NCBI GenBank assembly: GCA_966211335.1 | Contig: CBIHNF010000003.1 | Span: forward strand, 154,454 to 218,453 | Length of the DNA stretch: 64,000 bases | Direction of reading: 5' to 3' | Source: JAPWJZ01 sp966211335 | Lineage (GTDB): Bacteria; Pseudomonadota; Alphaproteobacteria; Micavibrionales; UBA2020 | Shown: piece by piece, positions 51,587 to 61,300 of the stretch | Layout: every line of letters starts with the position of its first letter | Numbering within the stretch: position 1 is the first letter of the stretch | Notes under the pieces: model-generated | Databases searched by the model: none | What the model was told of the DNA's origin: nothing | Seen by the model: the letters and a program-made list of their open reading frames with translations, nothing else | Translations under genes and position numbers: made by a program

Positions 51587-53563
51587 ATGGGTAAAATTGT
51601 TGGCATCGACCTTGGCACGACCAAATCGGCGATTGCGATCTACGAAAACGACCAGCCTAAAATTTATCAGAATTCCAAAGGCAAGCGCACGACGCCCTCC
51701 TACGTCGCCCTGAAGAAGAACAAAAAAGACAACACCAGCGAATGGGTTGTCGGCGACACCGCCAAGAACCAGGCGATCATGAGCCCGCTGACCACGCTGT
51801 ACGGCGTGAAGCGCCTGATCGGCCGCAAGTTCACCGATCCTGAAGTGCAGACGATGGCGAAGATGGCCTCCTACAAGATTATCCCGAACCCGAACGGCAA
51901 CGGCGACGCCTGGGTTGAGGTCGACGGCCAGAAAATGTCCCCGGTGGAAATTTCCGCCAAGGTCCTGCGCGAGCTGAAAGAAGCCGTTGAAAAGCAGATC
52001 GGCGAGCCGGTCACGGAAGCGGTCATCACCGTTCCCGCCTACTTCAACGACGACCAGCGCAAAGCCACGAAAACCGCGGGCGAACTCGCGGGCCTCGATG
52101 TGAAGCGCATCATCAACGAGCCGACGGCAGCAGCGCTTGCCTACGGCATGGACAAGAAGAAATCCGGCAAAGTCGCGGTCTATGACCTCGGCGGCGGCAC
52201 CTTCGACGTTTCCATCCTCGACATCACGATCGACCCCAAAGAAGGCAGCATGATCCGCGTGCTGGCGACCAACGGCGACACCTTCCTCGGCGGCGAAAAC
52301 TTCGACGAGCGCATTTCGGAATTCGTCATCAAGAAAATCAACGATGAATTCGGCACCGATATCGACATCCACGACAAGGCATCGAAAGCGCAATATGCGC
52401 AGCAGTTGCAGCGCATCCGCGAAGCCGCTGAAAAGGTGAAGATCGACCTGTCCTCGCAGGATACGGCGGAAATCAGCCTGCCGTTCCTGACGCCGGAGAT
52501 CAACTTCTCCTACGAAATGACGCGCAAGGAACTGGAAGACCTCGTCGACGACCTCATCAAGAAAACCCTGCCGCCGTTCCAGAAGTCGCTTGCCGACGCC
52601 GGCCTGAAACTTTCCGACATCGACGACATCATCATGGTGGGCGCGCAGACCCGCATGCCGAAAGTCGTGGAAGTCGTGAAGAACTTCACCGGCAAGGAAC
52701 CGCGCCGTGACGTGACCCCCGATGAAATCGTTGCCATGGGCGCCTCCGTCCAGGCTGCGATCCTGCAGGGTAACGTCGACGACGTGCTGCTGCTCGACGT
52801 CATCCCCCTCTCCATCGGTATCAAGATCTCCGGTGACCTGATGGACAAGATGGTTCCGCGCAACACGACGATCCCGACGGAAGCCAAGGGCGTTTACTCG
52901 ACCTACCAGGACAACCAGCCCAACGTGGAAATCCAGATCTACCAGGGCGAGCGCGAAAAAGCCTCCGAGAACAAGCTGCTCGGCAAATTCTCGCTCGACG
53001 GCATTCCGCCCGCACGCCGCGGCGAGCCGCAGATCGAAGTCTCGATCAACATCGACGCCGACGGCGTGATGAAGGTTGAAGCGAAAGACCTCGCGACCGG
53101 CAAGGCGCAGAAAGTCACCGTGAAAGCGAACGGCGGCCTGTCGGAAGCGGAGATTGCCCGCATGCTGAAGGACGCCGAAATGAACGCCGAGAAGGATCGC
53201 AAGTTCCGCGAAGCCGCCGGCGCCGATGCCAACGCCGAATACGCGCTGAAGCAGGCGAAGGGCGACGAAACGCAGGACTACTTCCTGCAGGCACCGGAAG
53301 AGCTGAAGCAACAGTTCGCCGAAACCGTGAAAGAGCTGACCGACGCCCGCAAACTGAAAAACGTCGAAGCGATCCTCGAGAAGACCGAGAAGCTGAACAA
53401 TGTCCGCATCCAGATTGGCGACGCCTTCCGCGCCGCTGCTGGTGGCGGCGTGAGCTCCGACGCAACCCCGGCGGCACAGCCGGAAGCGGCGGCGAAGACG
53501 CAAGACGACGTTCCGCCCGCAGCACCGAAAAAAGGCCCCGGGGTGACACCGCCGGCGCCGTGA
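51587..53563 (+). CDS. dnaK: Hsp70 chaperone DnaK, divergent
   Basis: 658 residues. Actin-like ATPase domain 1-385 (VGIDLGTTKSAIAIYEND, VYDLGGGTFDVSIL, MVGAQTRMPKV), linker DVLLLDV, beta-sandwich substrate domain 395-510 (RNTTIPTEAKGVYSTYQDNQPNV), and a helical lid. It departs from usual DnaK in several places: GTTKS for GTTNS, VGAQTRMP for VGGQTRMP, PLSIGIKISGDLMDKMVPRN for the PLSLGIE...LIERN segment, and a Pro/Ala-rich tail replacing the usual acidic end. No dnaJ or grpE adjoins. It may be a second DnaK or the only one. Confidence 0.88.
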   Translation: MGKIVGIDLGTTKSAIAIYENDQPKIYQNSKGKRTTPSYVALKKNKKDNTSEWVVGDTAKNQAIMSPLTTLYGVKRLIGRKFTDPEVQTMAKMASYKIIPNPNGNGDAWVEVDGQKMSPVEISAKVLRELKEAVEKQIGEPVTEAVITVPAYFNDDQRKATKTAGELAGLDVKRIINEPTAAALAYGMDKKKSGKVAVYDLGGGTFDVSILDITIDPKEGSMIRVLATNGDTFLGGENFDERISEFVIKKINDEFGTDIDIHDKASKAQYAQQLQRIREAAEKVKIDLSSQDTAEISLPFLTPEINFSYEMTRKELEDLVDDLIKKTLPPFQKSLADAGLKLSDIDDIIMVGAQTRMPKVVEVVKNFTGKEPRRDVTPDEIVAMGASVQAAILQGNVDDVLLLDVIPLSIGIKISGDLMDKMVPRNTTIPTEAKGVYSTYQDNQPNVEIQIYQGEREKASENKLLGKFSLDGIPPARRGEPQIEVSINIDADGVMKVEAKDLATGKAQKVTVKANGGLSEAEIARMLKDAEMNAEKDRKFREAAGADANAEYALKQAKGDETQDYFLQAPEELKQQFAETVKELTDARKLKNVEAILEKTEKLNNVRIQIGDAFRAAAGGGVSSDATPAAQPEAAAKTQDDVPPAAPKKGPGVTPPAP

Positions 53564-53585
53564 TCGGCGTGAGGCTGTTATAAAA

Positions 53586-53610
53586 AAACCCCGCCGTGAT
53601 GGCGGGGTTT
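53586..53610 (+). terminator. Rho-independent terminator after dnaK
   Basis: 10-bp stem (AAACCCCGCC and complement), 5-base loop, preceded by A-run and followed by T7. Confidence 0.92.
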
Positions 53611-53981
53611 TTTTGTGGCGTGGTGGTGCGAATCATTCTTAAGTTGACATAATTTATAATCGATTTGAAGGGGTTAAGGGGATTTTTCAGGGTTGAAAAA
53701 GGACTGTTTCCGGCCGATCCCCACATCCCAGATGCGAACTATTCTCAACAAAAACCTCTTCGGACGAATTTTCTTACGCCCTTCTTCCTACCCCCAATTA
53801 TGCGAGTAAACCCAATATTTTGCGCGCATCGCCCCCGCGCGGAACCGCGCCCGGAACGGTGGTTCGTTCATCTTCAGGTAATAAATTTTTGGAACACTGG
53901 AGTTAGATGGTTATGAAAATAATCATCTCGAAAGCCCCGCTAAAGGGGATGGTGAAAAAACGTTACGAGGAGCACGAGAAA
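53611..53981. other. Intergenic region upstream of IcmD-like gene
   Basis: About 370 bases with no convincing gene. AT-rich near 53640-53665 (contains TTGACATAATTTATAAT, possibly a promoter though the box spacing is short), then a mixed-composition leader. A weak upstream extension of the next frame begins at 53907, but the AGGAG-preceded ATG at 53982 is better. Confidence 0.5.
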
Positions 53982-54449
53982 ATGAAGAACCACAAACGCC
54001 CGAACTATGCCTGCTGTCAAAAACCCGCCACACCCAAACCCAAAAAACTGACCCACCACCTGCATCGTCTTGCCGCGGTTGCCACCGTCGGCATGTTGTG
54101 CGGCACGGGGCGCACGGCGGAAGCCGCCGGCAGCTCAACGACCTTCAGGGACATGGCCGGCAATATCGTCAACTCCGTCTCCGGCGGCACCAGCCTTATC
54201 TCGGCACTGTGCTGGATCGGCGGCGCGGGGCTGGGGGTTGCAGGCATCTTTAAGCTGAAGAACCATGTCGATAACCCGGGGCAGACGCCGATGAAGGATG
54301 GCCTCATCCGCCTTGGCTGCGGCGGCGGTCTCCTGTCGTTCCCGTTCATCATGGCGGCGATGCAGGGCTCAGTCTCTAACGGCTCACTCACAGGCATCAA
54401 TGCGACAAACGTCGTCCTTGACAGCGTTTCGATCTTCGCCGGACCGTAA
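53982..54449 (+). CDS. IcmD/DotP-like membrane protein (type IVB secretion family), orphan
   Basis: 155 residues from the ATG at 53982 (AGGAG 9 bases upstream). After a basic Cys- and Pro-containing N-terminus a hydrophobic signal-like stretch (LAAVATVGMLCG...AEAAG) precedes the core: DMAGNIVNSVSGGTSLISALCWIGGAGLGVAGIFKLKNHVDNPGQTP, then a second hydrophobic segment (LLSFPFIMAAM) and a Gly/Ser-rich end. The K-K-H-DNP-Q-P pattern after a Gly-rich helix is the hallmark of IcmD/DotP in Dot/Icm systems and related conjugation proteins. No other dot/icm gene is in the window. Confidence 0.68.
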   Translation: MKNHKRPNYACCQKPATPKPKKLTHHLHRLAAVATVGMLCGTGRTAEAAGSSTTFRDMAGNIVNSVSGGTSLISALCWIGGAGLGVAGIFKLKNHVDNPGQTPMKDGLIRLGCGGGLLSFPFIMAAMQGSVSNGSLTGINATNVVLDSVSIFAGP

Positions 54450-54486
54450 ATAGCTGACACAACGGCCCATTACACACAGGCAAGAG

Positions 54487-54522
54487 AGAAGGTCTTCACT
54501 GCCGAAGCGGTGAAGGCCTTCT
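54487..54522 (+). terminator. Terminator after IcmD-like gene
   Basis: 13-bp stem with one G-T wobble (54487-54499 with 54510-54522, AGAAGGTCTTCAC pairing GTGAAGGCCTTCT), 10-base loop, followed by TTCTTAT. It lies between convergent genes. Confidence 0.75.
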
Positions 54523-54551
54523 TTCTTATGCCGGATATACGGGCTTAAAAC

Positions 54552-55028
54552 TTAAATCTTGATGCCGAAGCGGGAGAGCAGCTTTTTGGCGGGGTTGGTG
54601 TCCGCGGCTGCATCGTCGTTGGCGGGCTTTTCGGCGGTGGCGTTGAAGCCGCCGGAGACTTTCGCCTTCATGTTGAGGCCGGGGCCAGCAGGTTTCAGGC
54701 TATTGGACGGCTTCGGCCCGTTGGTATCCGCCGTCATTTCGGCTTCGGCCGCGCGCTTCAGTTCAATGTTCTTGTCGAGGATGTAGCTGGCAAGCTTGAC
54801 CGCGCCATAGGCGCCGCCCACAACTGCCGCCACGGTCAGGATGCCGAGAGACCGGGACAGGAGGCCGACCGTGCCGACCGCAATGGCCGTTTTGCCAAGG
54901 CGCTTCGACCAGGTGGCGAGGGACTGCTGCCACAACTGGCTCTTTTTAATGCCCTCTTCCGCTTCATCGCGGTTGCGGATGCCGAGGAGCCATTTTTTGG
55001 CGGAAACCAGTTGTTCTTTGAGGTCCAT
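54552..55028 (-). CDS. Small membrane protein, unknown
   Basis: 158 residues from the ATG at 55028 (MDLKEQLVSAKKWL); a GTG at 55040 would add four residues. Amphipathic charged N-terminus, a hydrophobic region at about 50-85 (AIAVGTVGLLSRSLGILTVAAVVGGAYGAVKLASYIL) that could cross the membrane once or twice, then a polar, disordered-looking C-terminus. No family recognised. Convergent with the IcmD-like gene. Confidence 0.65.
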   Translation of the reverse strand: MDLKEQLVSAKKWLLGIRNRDEAEEGIKKSQLWQQSLATWSKRLGKTAIAVGTVGLLSRSLGILTVAAVVGGAYGAVKLASYILDKNIELKRAAEAEMTADTNGPKPSNSLKPAGPGLNMKAKVSGGFNATAEKPANDDAAADTNPAKKLLSRFGIKI

Positions 55029-55382
55029 AATTGGCCACACCTACATTATAAAGGATAAGAAATCCTGCCCTGTTTACAAGTTATGTTAATAGTCAATATT
55101 CGGGTGTTTGTAAAGCGGTAAAATGGCCCTGCCTTTTGAACGGATGTTCATAAGTTCAAAAATATCAGAATCTTAGCCAAAATCATTTCATTAATTTTTC
55201 GTAAATAAAGACCTTGAGTGTTTGCCATATTTATGTCAAAAATGCGGCACCCAAAAACCGCCGGCAAGAATCACAATGCGCTTGAAGAACAACAGACAGA
55301 CCAGATAGTCTCGCGCTCCTTTCACCCGCATTCATTCCCGCCAGCCAAGCTATTTAACACGTCACAAAAAAAGGTTTCCCCC
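55029..55382. other. AT-rich intergenic region upstream of giant exoprotein gene
   Basis: 354 bases between two divergently transcribed genes. Markedly AT-rich from 55040 to 55230, consistent with promoters for both directions, but no box pair stands out. AAGG lies 8 bases before the exoprotein ATG. No gene, repeat or RNA structure recognised. Confidence 0.5.
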
Positions 55383-58300
55383 ATGTCCCAGCAACAAAAC
55401 CAGCCCAGCGTCATCCGCCTCCTGAACTCGGCCGCACTGGGACGCAAACTTCTGGCGACAACGACCATGACAATGGCAGCCCTGCTGGCAACAGCATCGA
55501 GCGCCTACGCGGTGGGCCTGACCGAAACCCCCACCGGCGGTAACGTGGTCGGCGGATCGTCCACCATCACCTACGGCACCGGCAGCATGACGGTCGACCA
55601 GACGACAGACCGCTCCGTCATCAACTGGGACACCTACAACATCGGCCAGGACGCCTCGGCCACCTACAACATGCCAGGCAGCAATTCCCTCTCCGTCAAC
55701 CGCGTCGTGGGCCAGGACCCGTCGCAAATTCTCGGCACGCTGAAATCCAACGGCCGCATCATGATTTTGGACCCGAACGGCGTCTTCTTCAGCAAGACGG
55801 CGACGGTCGACGTCGGCGGCATCATTGCGTCCACCGGCACGATTGACGAAGCCAACCAGGCGCAGCTGATGGCCGGCGGCAAGTTCGACATTGATAATAT
55901 CGACGCCAACCCGAATGCCAAAGTTTCCAACGAAGGCAATATCAACGTTGCGTCCGGCGGCCTTGTCGCCTTCGTCGCGCCCTGGGTTTCCAACTCCGGC
56001 TACATCAACGCCAAACTTGGCAAAGTCACGCTGGCGGCGGGCCGCAAGGTCACCGTTGACCTCGCGGGTGACGACCTGATCTCCATGGCCGTATCGGGCC
56101 AGCTGCAAAAAGCGCTGGTCGAAAACAGCGGCACCATTGACGCACAAGGCGGCCGCGTCGTCATGAGCGCGAATGCGGCCAAAGGCGTTGTTGACACCGT
56201 CGTCAACATGTCCGGCGTGATCAAGGCCAACAGCTTCAGCCAGCAGGGCGGCAAAATCGTCCTCTCGGGCGGCGGCGGCAAAGTAAAAGTTTCCGGCAGC
56301 ATGACTGCCAGCGGCAAAACCGGCGGCGGCAGCATTAAAGTCACCGGCAACGACGTCGAGATCGCCGATACCGCGACCCTTTCCGCCGATGCGACCGATA
56401 CCGGCAACGGTGGCGACATCCGCCTTATCGCCGACGACAGCATGATCTTCAACGGCGCGGTTTCCGCAACCGGCGGCAGCATTTCCGGCAACGGCGGCAA
56501 TGCCGAAATTTCCGGCCTTGGCACCCTTGGCTTCAACGGCCTTGTCGACCTGTCCGCCGCCAACGGCCAGCTGGGCGACCTGCTGCTTGACCCCACCTTC
56601 GCCATCATCAATTCCGGCGCCGTGCCCATCGGCTGGCTGCAGGACTACGTTATTTCGGCCTCCGCACTCGCGCTCGCCATGGCGAACGCCAACGTCACCG
56701 TCGCCGCGACCAACTACATCGACGTCGGCACCAAGCAGGGCGGCTATACGAATGATCATTGGACGGGCAACAGCGTGCTCGACGGCCTGATCACCGCGGG
56801 CCTCAACGCGCTTGACGACGGCGATATCGCCCTCAAGACCTGGAACTTCCTGTTCTTCTCCGGCACCACCAAGGGCGACCTGACGCTGACCTCCGCCAAT
56901 GTCAACTTCAACCGCAACCTCACCATGGGCAACGGCAACCTGAAGGTGAATGCGGGCAACGAAATCGACTGGAACGCCAATGTTAATATGAGCGGCGGCG
57001 GCAACATCAATGCGACCGCCGCAACCGGCGCGCAGATTTTCGGCGCGGGTTCCAAGCTGACGACGGCGGGCAAAGTCTCCCTCGCCGCCGGCACCTACAT
57101 CACCCAGAAAGCGGGCGCGGGCATTACCGCGAAACAGCTCGACATCAATTCCGGCTCCTATGCCGACTTCGGCCTGTCGGGCTCCGACAACCATGTGAAG
57201 AACCTTGGCGATGTCACCACCGGCGGCTTCATGGTCTTCGCCAACAAGGACGCGCTGAACACGCTCGGCAAAATCCACGCGACCAACGGCAATATCTCGG
57301 TTGCGTCTGATTCCGACCTCACCGTTTCCAACCAGATCCTTGCCGACAACGGCAACGCACGCCTTTTCGCCAAGAACGTCACGCTGAACGGCGCCGGCAG
57401 CCTCTCCGGCATCGGCCTTACCAGCATCAACGCGGACGGCAACATCGACCTGAAATCGGGCGCCTTTGTCAGCACCTCTGCCGGCGATATCTATGTCGGC
57501 CAGTCGGGCACCTTCCACAGCGCCGACGCTGAATCCATCCGCAACACCGACGCCGCCGGCACCATCACGCTCAACCAGAACGTGGGCGGCAGCATTCAGA
57601 ACGCCATCGACGCGATTAAAAACGACGGCAACGGCCTTAACACCGTCACCGTCGGCAAGGGCACCTTCAACGAAGCCCTCACCGCCGACCAGAAAAACCT
57701 GAAACTCGTCGGCGACGGCACGGTCAATTCGACGCATATCGTCGGCGCCAATACGGGCGCGGGCCTCACCGTCGCGGCGAACAACGTTTCCGTCAACGGC
57801 ATGGTCTTTGAAAACTGGGCGAACGGCATCCTCGTGAATGGCAGCATCAACAGCCTGACGCTGGACGACGTTGTTTCCCGCAACAACACCAACGCCGGCT
57901 TCAAGGTCGCGTCCACCGGCAGCATCGACGGCCTCAAAATCACCAATGCGCATTTCGACAACAACCTGTTCGGCTTCTACGCGGAACAGCTGGCCGACGG
58001 CTCGACCGACATCAACCATGTCACCATGGACACCGTCAGCTTCAGCAACAACGCCGAGAAGGGCGTCTACACCGAGAAGCTGGACAACGCGTCGCTGAAA
58101 AACATCACGCTGAACAACAACGTGAACGGCGGCATGGACGTCAACCTGAAATACAAGAACTACAGCAACATCACCGTTGACGGCGTGACCGCCAGTGGCA
58201 ACGGCGGCACCACGGTCAACGTGAAAGGCCGCAACGACGCGCCCTATAACGTCAACCCCGCCAGCCTGACCGGCCTTACCATCAAGAACGCGAATATCAC

Positions 58301-61300
58301 CACCGCCGGCACCGCGATCGCCGTCGGCAATAACGTGTCGGCCGCTGATGTGTCGCTGAACCTGCTGAATGCCGCACGGGGCATCATCGCCTACACGGGC
58401 GCGAATGTGACGATCCACGACAACACCATCAACAACACGACCGAATACGGCGTGCTGATGGCGGGCGCATCGGGCAGCGTCTATAAAAACACCATCGCCG
58501 CGACGTCGGGCAACGGCATCTGGCTCTACGGCGCGCCGGGCGTCACCGTCGGCAAGACCGACCTTACGGATGGCAACACCATCACCGGTGCCAACACCGG
58601 CATCAAGGCGGAACTGGGCAGCAACAACGCTGTGATCAAGGGCAACACCATCAACTCCACCAACGGCAACGCCGTTGACGTGCAGAACAGCTCCGGCGTT
58701 TCCATTGCGGGCAACAGCATCGGCTCGACCGGCGCCATCAAGGGCGACGGCATCAATGCAAACTATGCGGATGGCGTTAAAATCACCGGCAACACCGTTT
58801 CGAACACCATTTCGACCGCTTATGACCTCGGCTCGGGCATTCATGTCACCAACGCGACCGGCGCAACCATCGGCGGCGCTTCGGCGGCAGATGGCAACAC
58901 CCTTTCCAACATCAACTGGGACGGCATCAAGCTCGGCTCGACCAACGGCGCGCTTGTCTCCAACAACTCGGTCAACGGCACGACCCGCGTCGGCATTTAC
59001 GCCGGCAGCGCCAACGACACCACGATCAGCAACAACAAAGTCATCAACGCCAACAAGGGCCTGTCGGGCTATGGCGCGATCTCGACCGACTTCGGCAGCA
59101 ACCTCTCCATCACGGGCAACGATGTTGACGGCAATGGCCTCAGCAACGGCGACAGCGGCATCCGCGTTTATGCGGCAGGCGGCAAGAACCTGGTCGACAA
59201 CAACCAGGTAGATAATGTCGCAGCAAACGGCGTGGTCGGCGATTCCACCGCCAACCTCACTGTCAGCAACAACAAGATCGGCAAAAACGGCGGCAACATC
59301 GGCGGTGATGGCATCCTCATCTCCGGCTTGAATTCCGCGTCCGGCAAAAACGCCGCCAACAGCCAGGTCGGCGCCTATGGCAACGACATTGCCGGCGTTT
59401 CCGGCAACGGCATCCATTTTGTCGGCGCGCAAGGCAGCCAGGCGAACGGCACGGTTGATATCGCCAGCAACACCGTCACGGGCGCCGGCGCCAACGGCAT
59501 CCTCATCGACGGCGGCAGCTTCGTTTCCGCCTACCTCAACAACCTCACCGGCAGCCACCTGTCCGGCATCGAAGTCCTCAACGCCACGACGGCCTTCACC
59601 AGCTACAACACCATCCACGGCCAGTATGCGACGACGGACTCCGGCATCCGCCTCGACAACAGCAGCAGCGTGACCGCCAACGGCAACACGATTGACGGCT
59701 CGCTGATCGACGGCATCCGCGCCTTTGACAGCGCGAACCTGACCGCGAACGGCAACACCATCAGCAGCGTCAACGGCTCGGGCATCGGCCTTGCCGGCAG
59801 CGACCATGCGCGCCTTGGCGACAACACAATCACCAACACCGGCCGCGGCTTCTGGGTCGGCAATTCGGATGACGCGCAGATCATCCACAACACCATTTCC
59901 GGCTCCGCCACCTACGGCGTGTTCCTGACCAACTACAACGGCAGCAGCAATGACGCCGTGATCGCCAAAAACACCATCACCGGCGGCCAGTACGGCGTCT
60001 TCGTCGAAGGCGGCGCCACCAACACCACCATCGGCGGCGCAACCGCGGCCGACGGCAACAGCATCACCGGCGCATCGGTTGATGGCATCTATGCCAACGG
60101 CGGCAGCAAACTCACCGCCACCAACAACACCATCAAAACGTCGGGCAACGACGGCATCGAGATCAACGGCACGTCGCAAGTCAGCCTGTCGAAAAACACC
60201 ATCGACGGCGCGCTGAACGGCATTTCGGTCGTTTCCTCCGCCGCCGCCTCGATCGTTTCCAACATCGTGAAGAATTTCACCGGCACCGGCATCTACCTTG
60301 ATCCCTCGGACGGCTCCTTCATCACCTCCAACACCACCACCGGCGGCACCACCGGTATCTTCACCGATGGGGACAGCAACGTCACCATCAACACCAACAA
60401 CGTTTCCGGCGCATCGGCGGCGGGCATTAAAGTTGCGGGCGGCGCAAACAACAAAGTCACCGGCAACACGCTTGCCGGCAACGCTATCGGCATCGACGGC
60501 GAGAGCACGAGCGGCCTGCAGGTCACGAAGAACACCGTCACCGGCGGCAATACCGGCATATTCCTCAACAACAGCAGCAACGCCGTGATCGGCGATGCGA
60601 CCAACACGACGGTCGGCCAGCAGAGCGGCGACAACGGTAACAAAGTCACCGATGCCGCCAACAACGGCATTCAGGTGAATGGCGGTACGGGCAACAAAGT
60701 CAGCAACAACACCGTCAGTGGCAGCGGCTGGGATAACATCAACACCCAAGGCGGCGACGGCATCACCATCGCCTACAACGACCTGCAGAACGCCAAGGGC
60801 GCTTCGGGCGTCGCGGTTATCGGCACCTCGAACGCGACGGTCGACCACAACAAGATCGACAAGGCGCAGCGTTTGGGCGTTTATGCGGAATACGCAAACG
60901 GTCTGAAAGTCACCAACAACACCATCACCAATACGGGCCTTGAATACGCCCTTACCGGCTACAACGACTTCGGCAGCGGTGTCGCGGTCGAGGCGACCGA
61001 TGGCGTGACGGTCACGGGCAACACCATCTCCAAAGCCTCGGGCGATGGCGTCAGCATCGGCGGCGCAATCAACGTCGCGTCACCGGGCAGCAACGTTGCG
61101 CATGCAACGGTTGACGGCAACACCATCAACACCGTCAAGGGCGACGGCATCCACGCGACCGCCGGCATCACCTCGGCGTCGAACAACATCATCGGCAATT
61201 CGGGCGCAGGCTCCATCGCCGGCGATGGCATTGATATCGCTTCGTCCAACGGCGCGCTTGTCACCGACAACAAAGTCTCCAACACCGGCGCCAACGGCAT

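Noticed and set aside
51542..53503. Minus-strand frame of about 650 codons opposite dnaK
   Set aside because: Shadow of dnaK, with no independent signals.
55362..60848. Very long open frame on the minus strand opposite the exoprotein gene (about 1,830 codons)
   Set aside because: It is antisense to the plus-strand frame with a signal peptide and TPS domain; its translation is low-complexity Val/Ala/Gly/Asp from a repetitive GC-rich template, with no domain or start signals.
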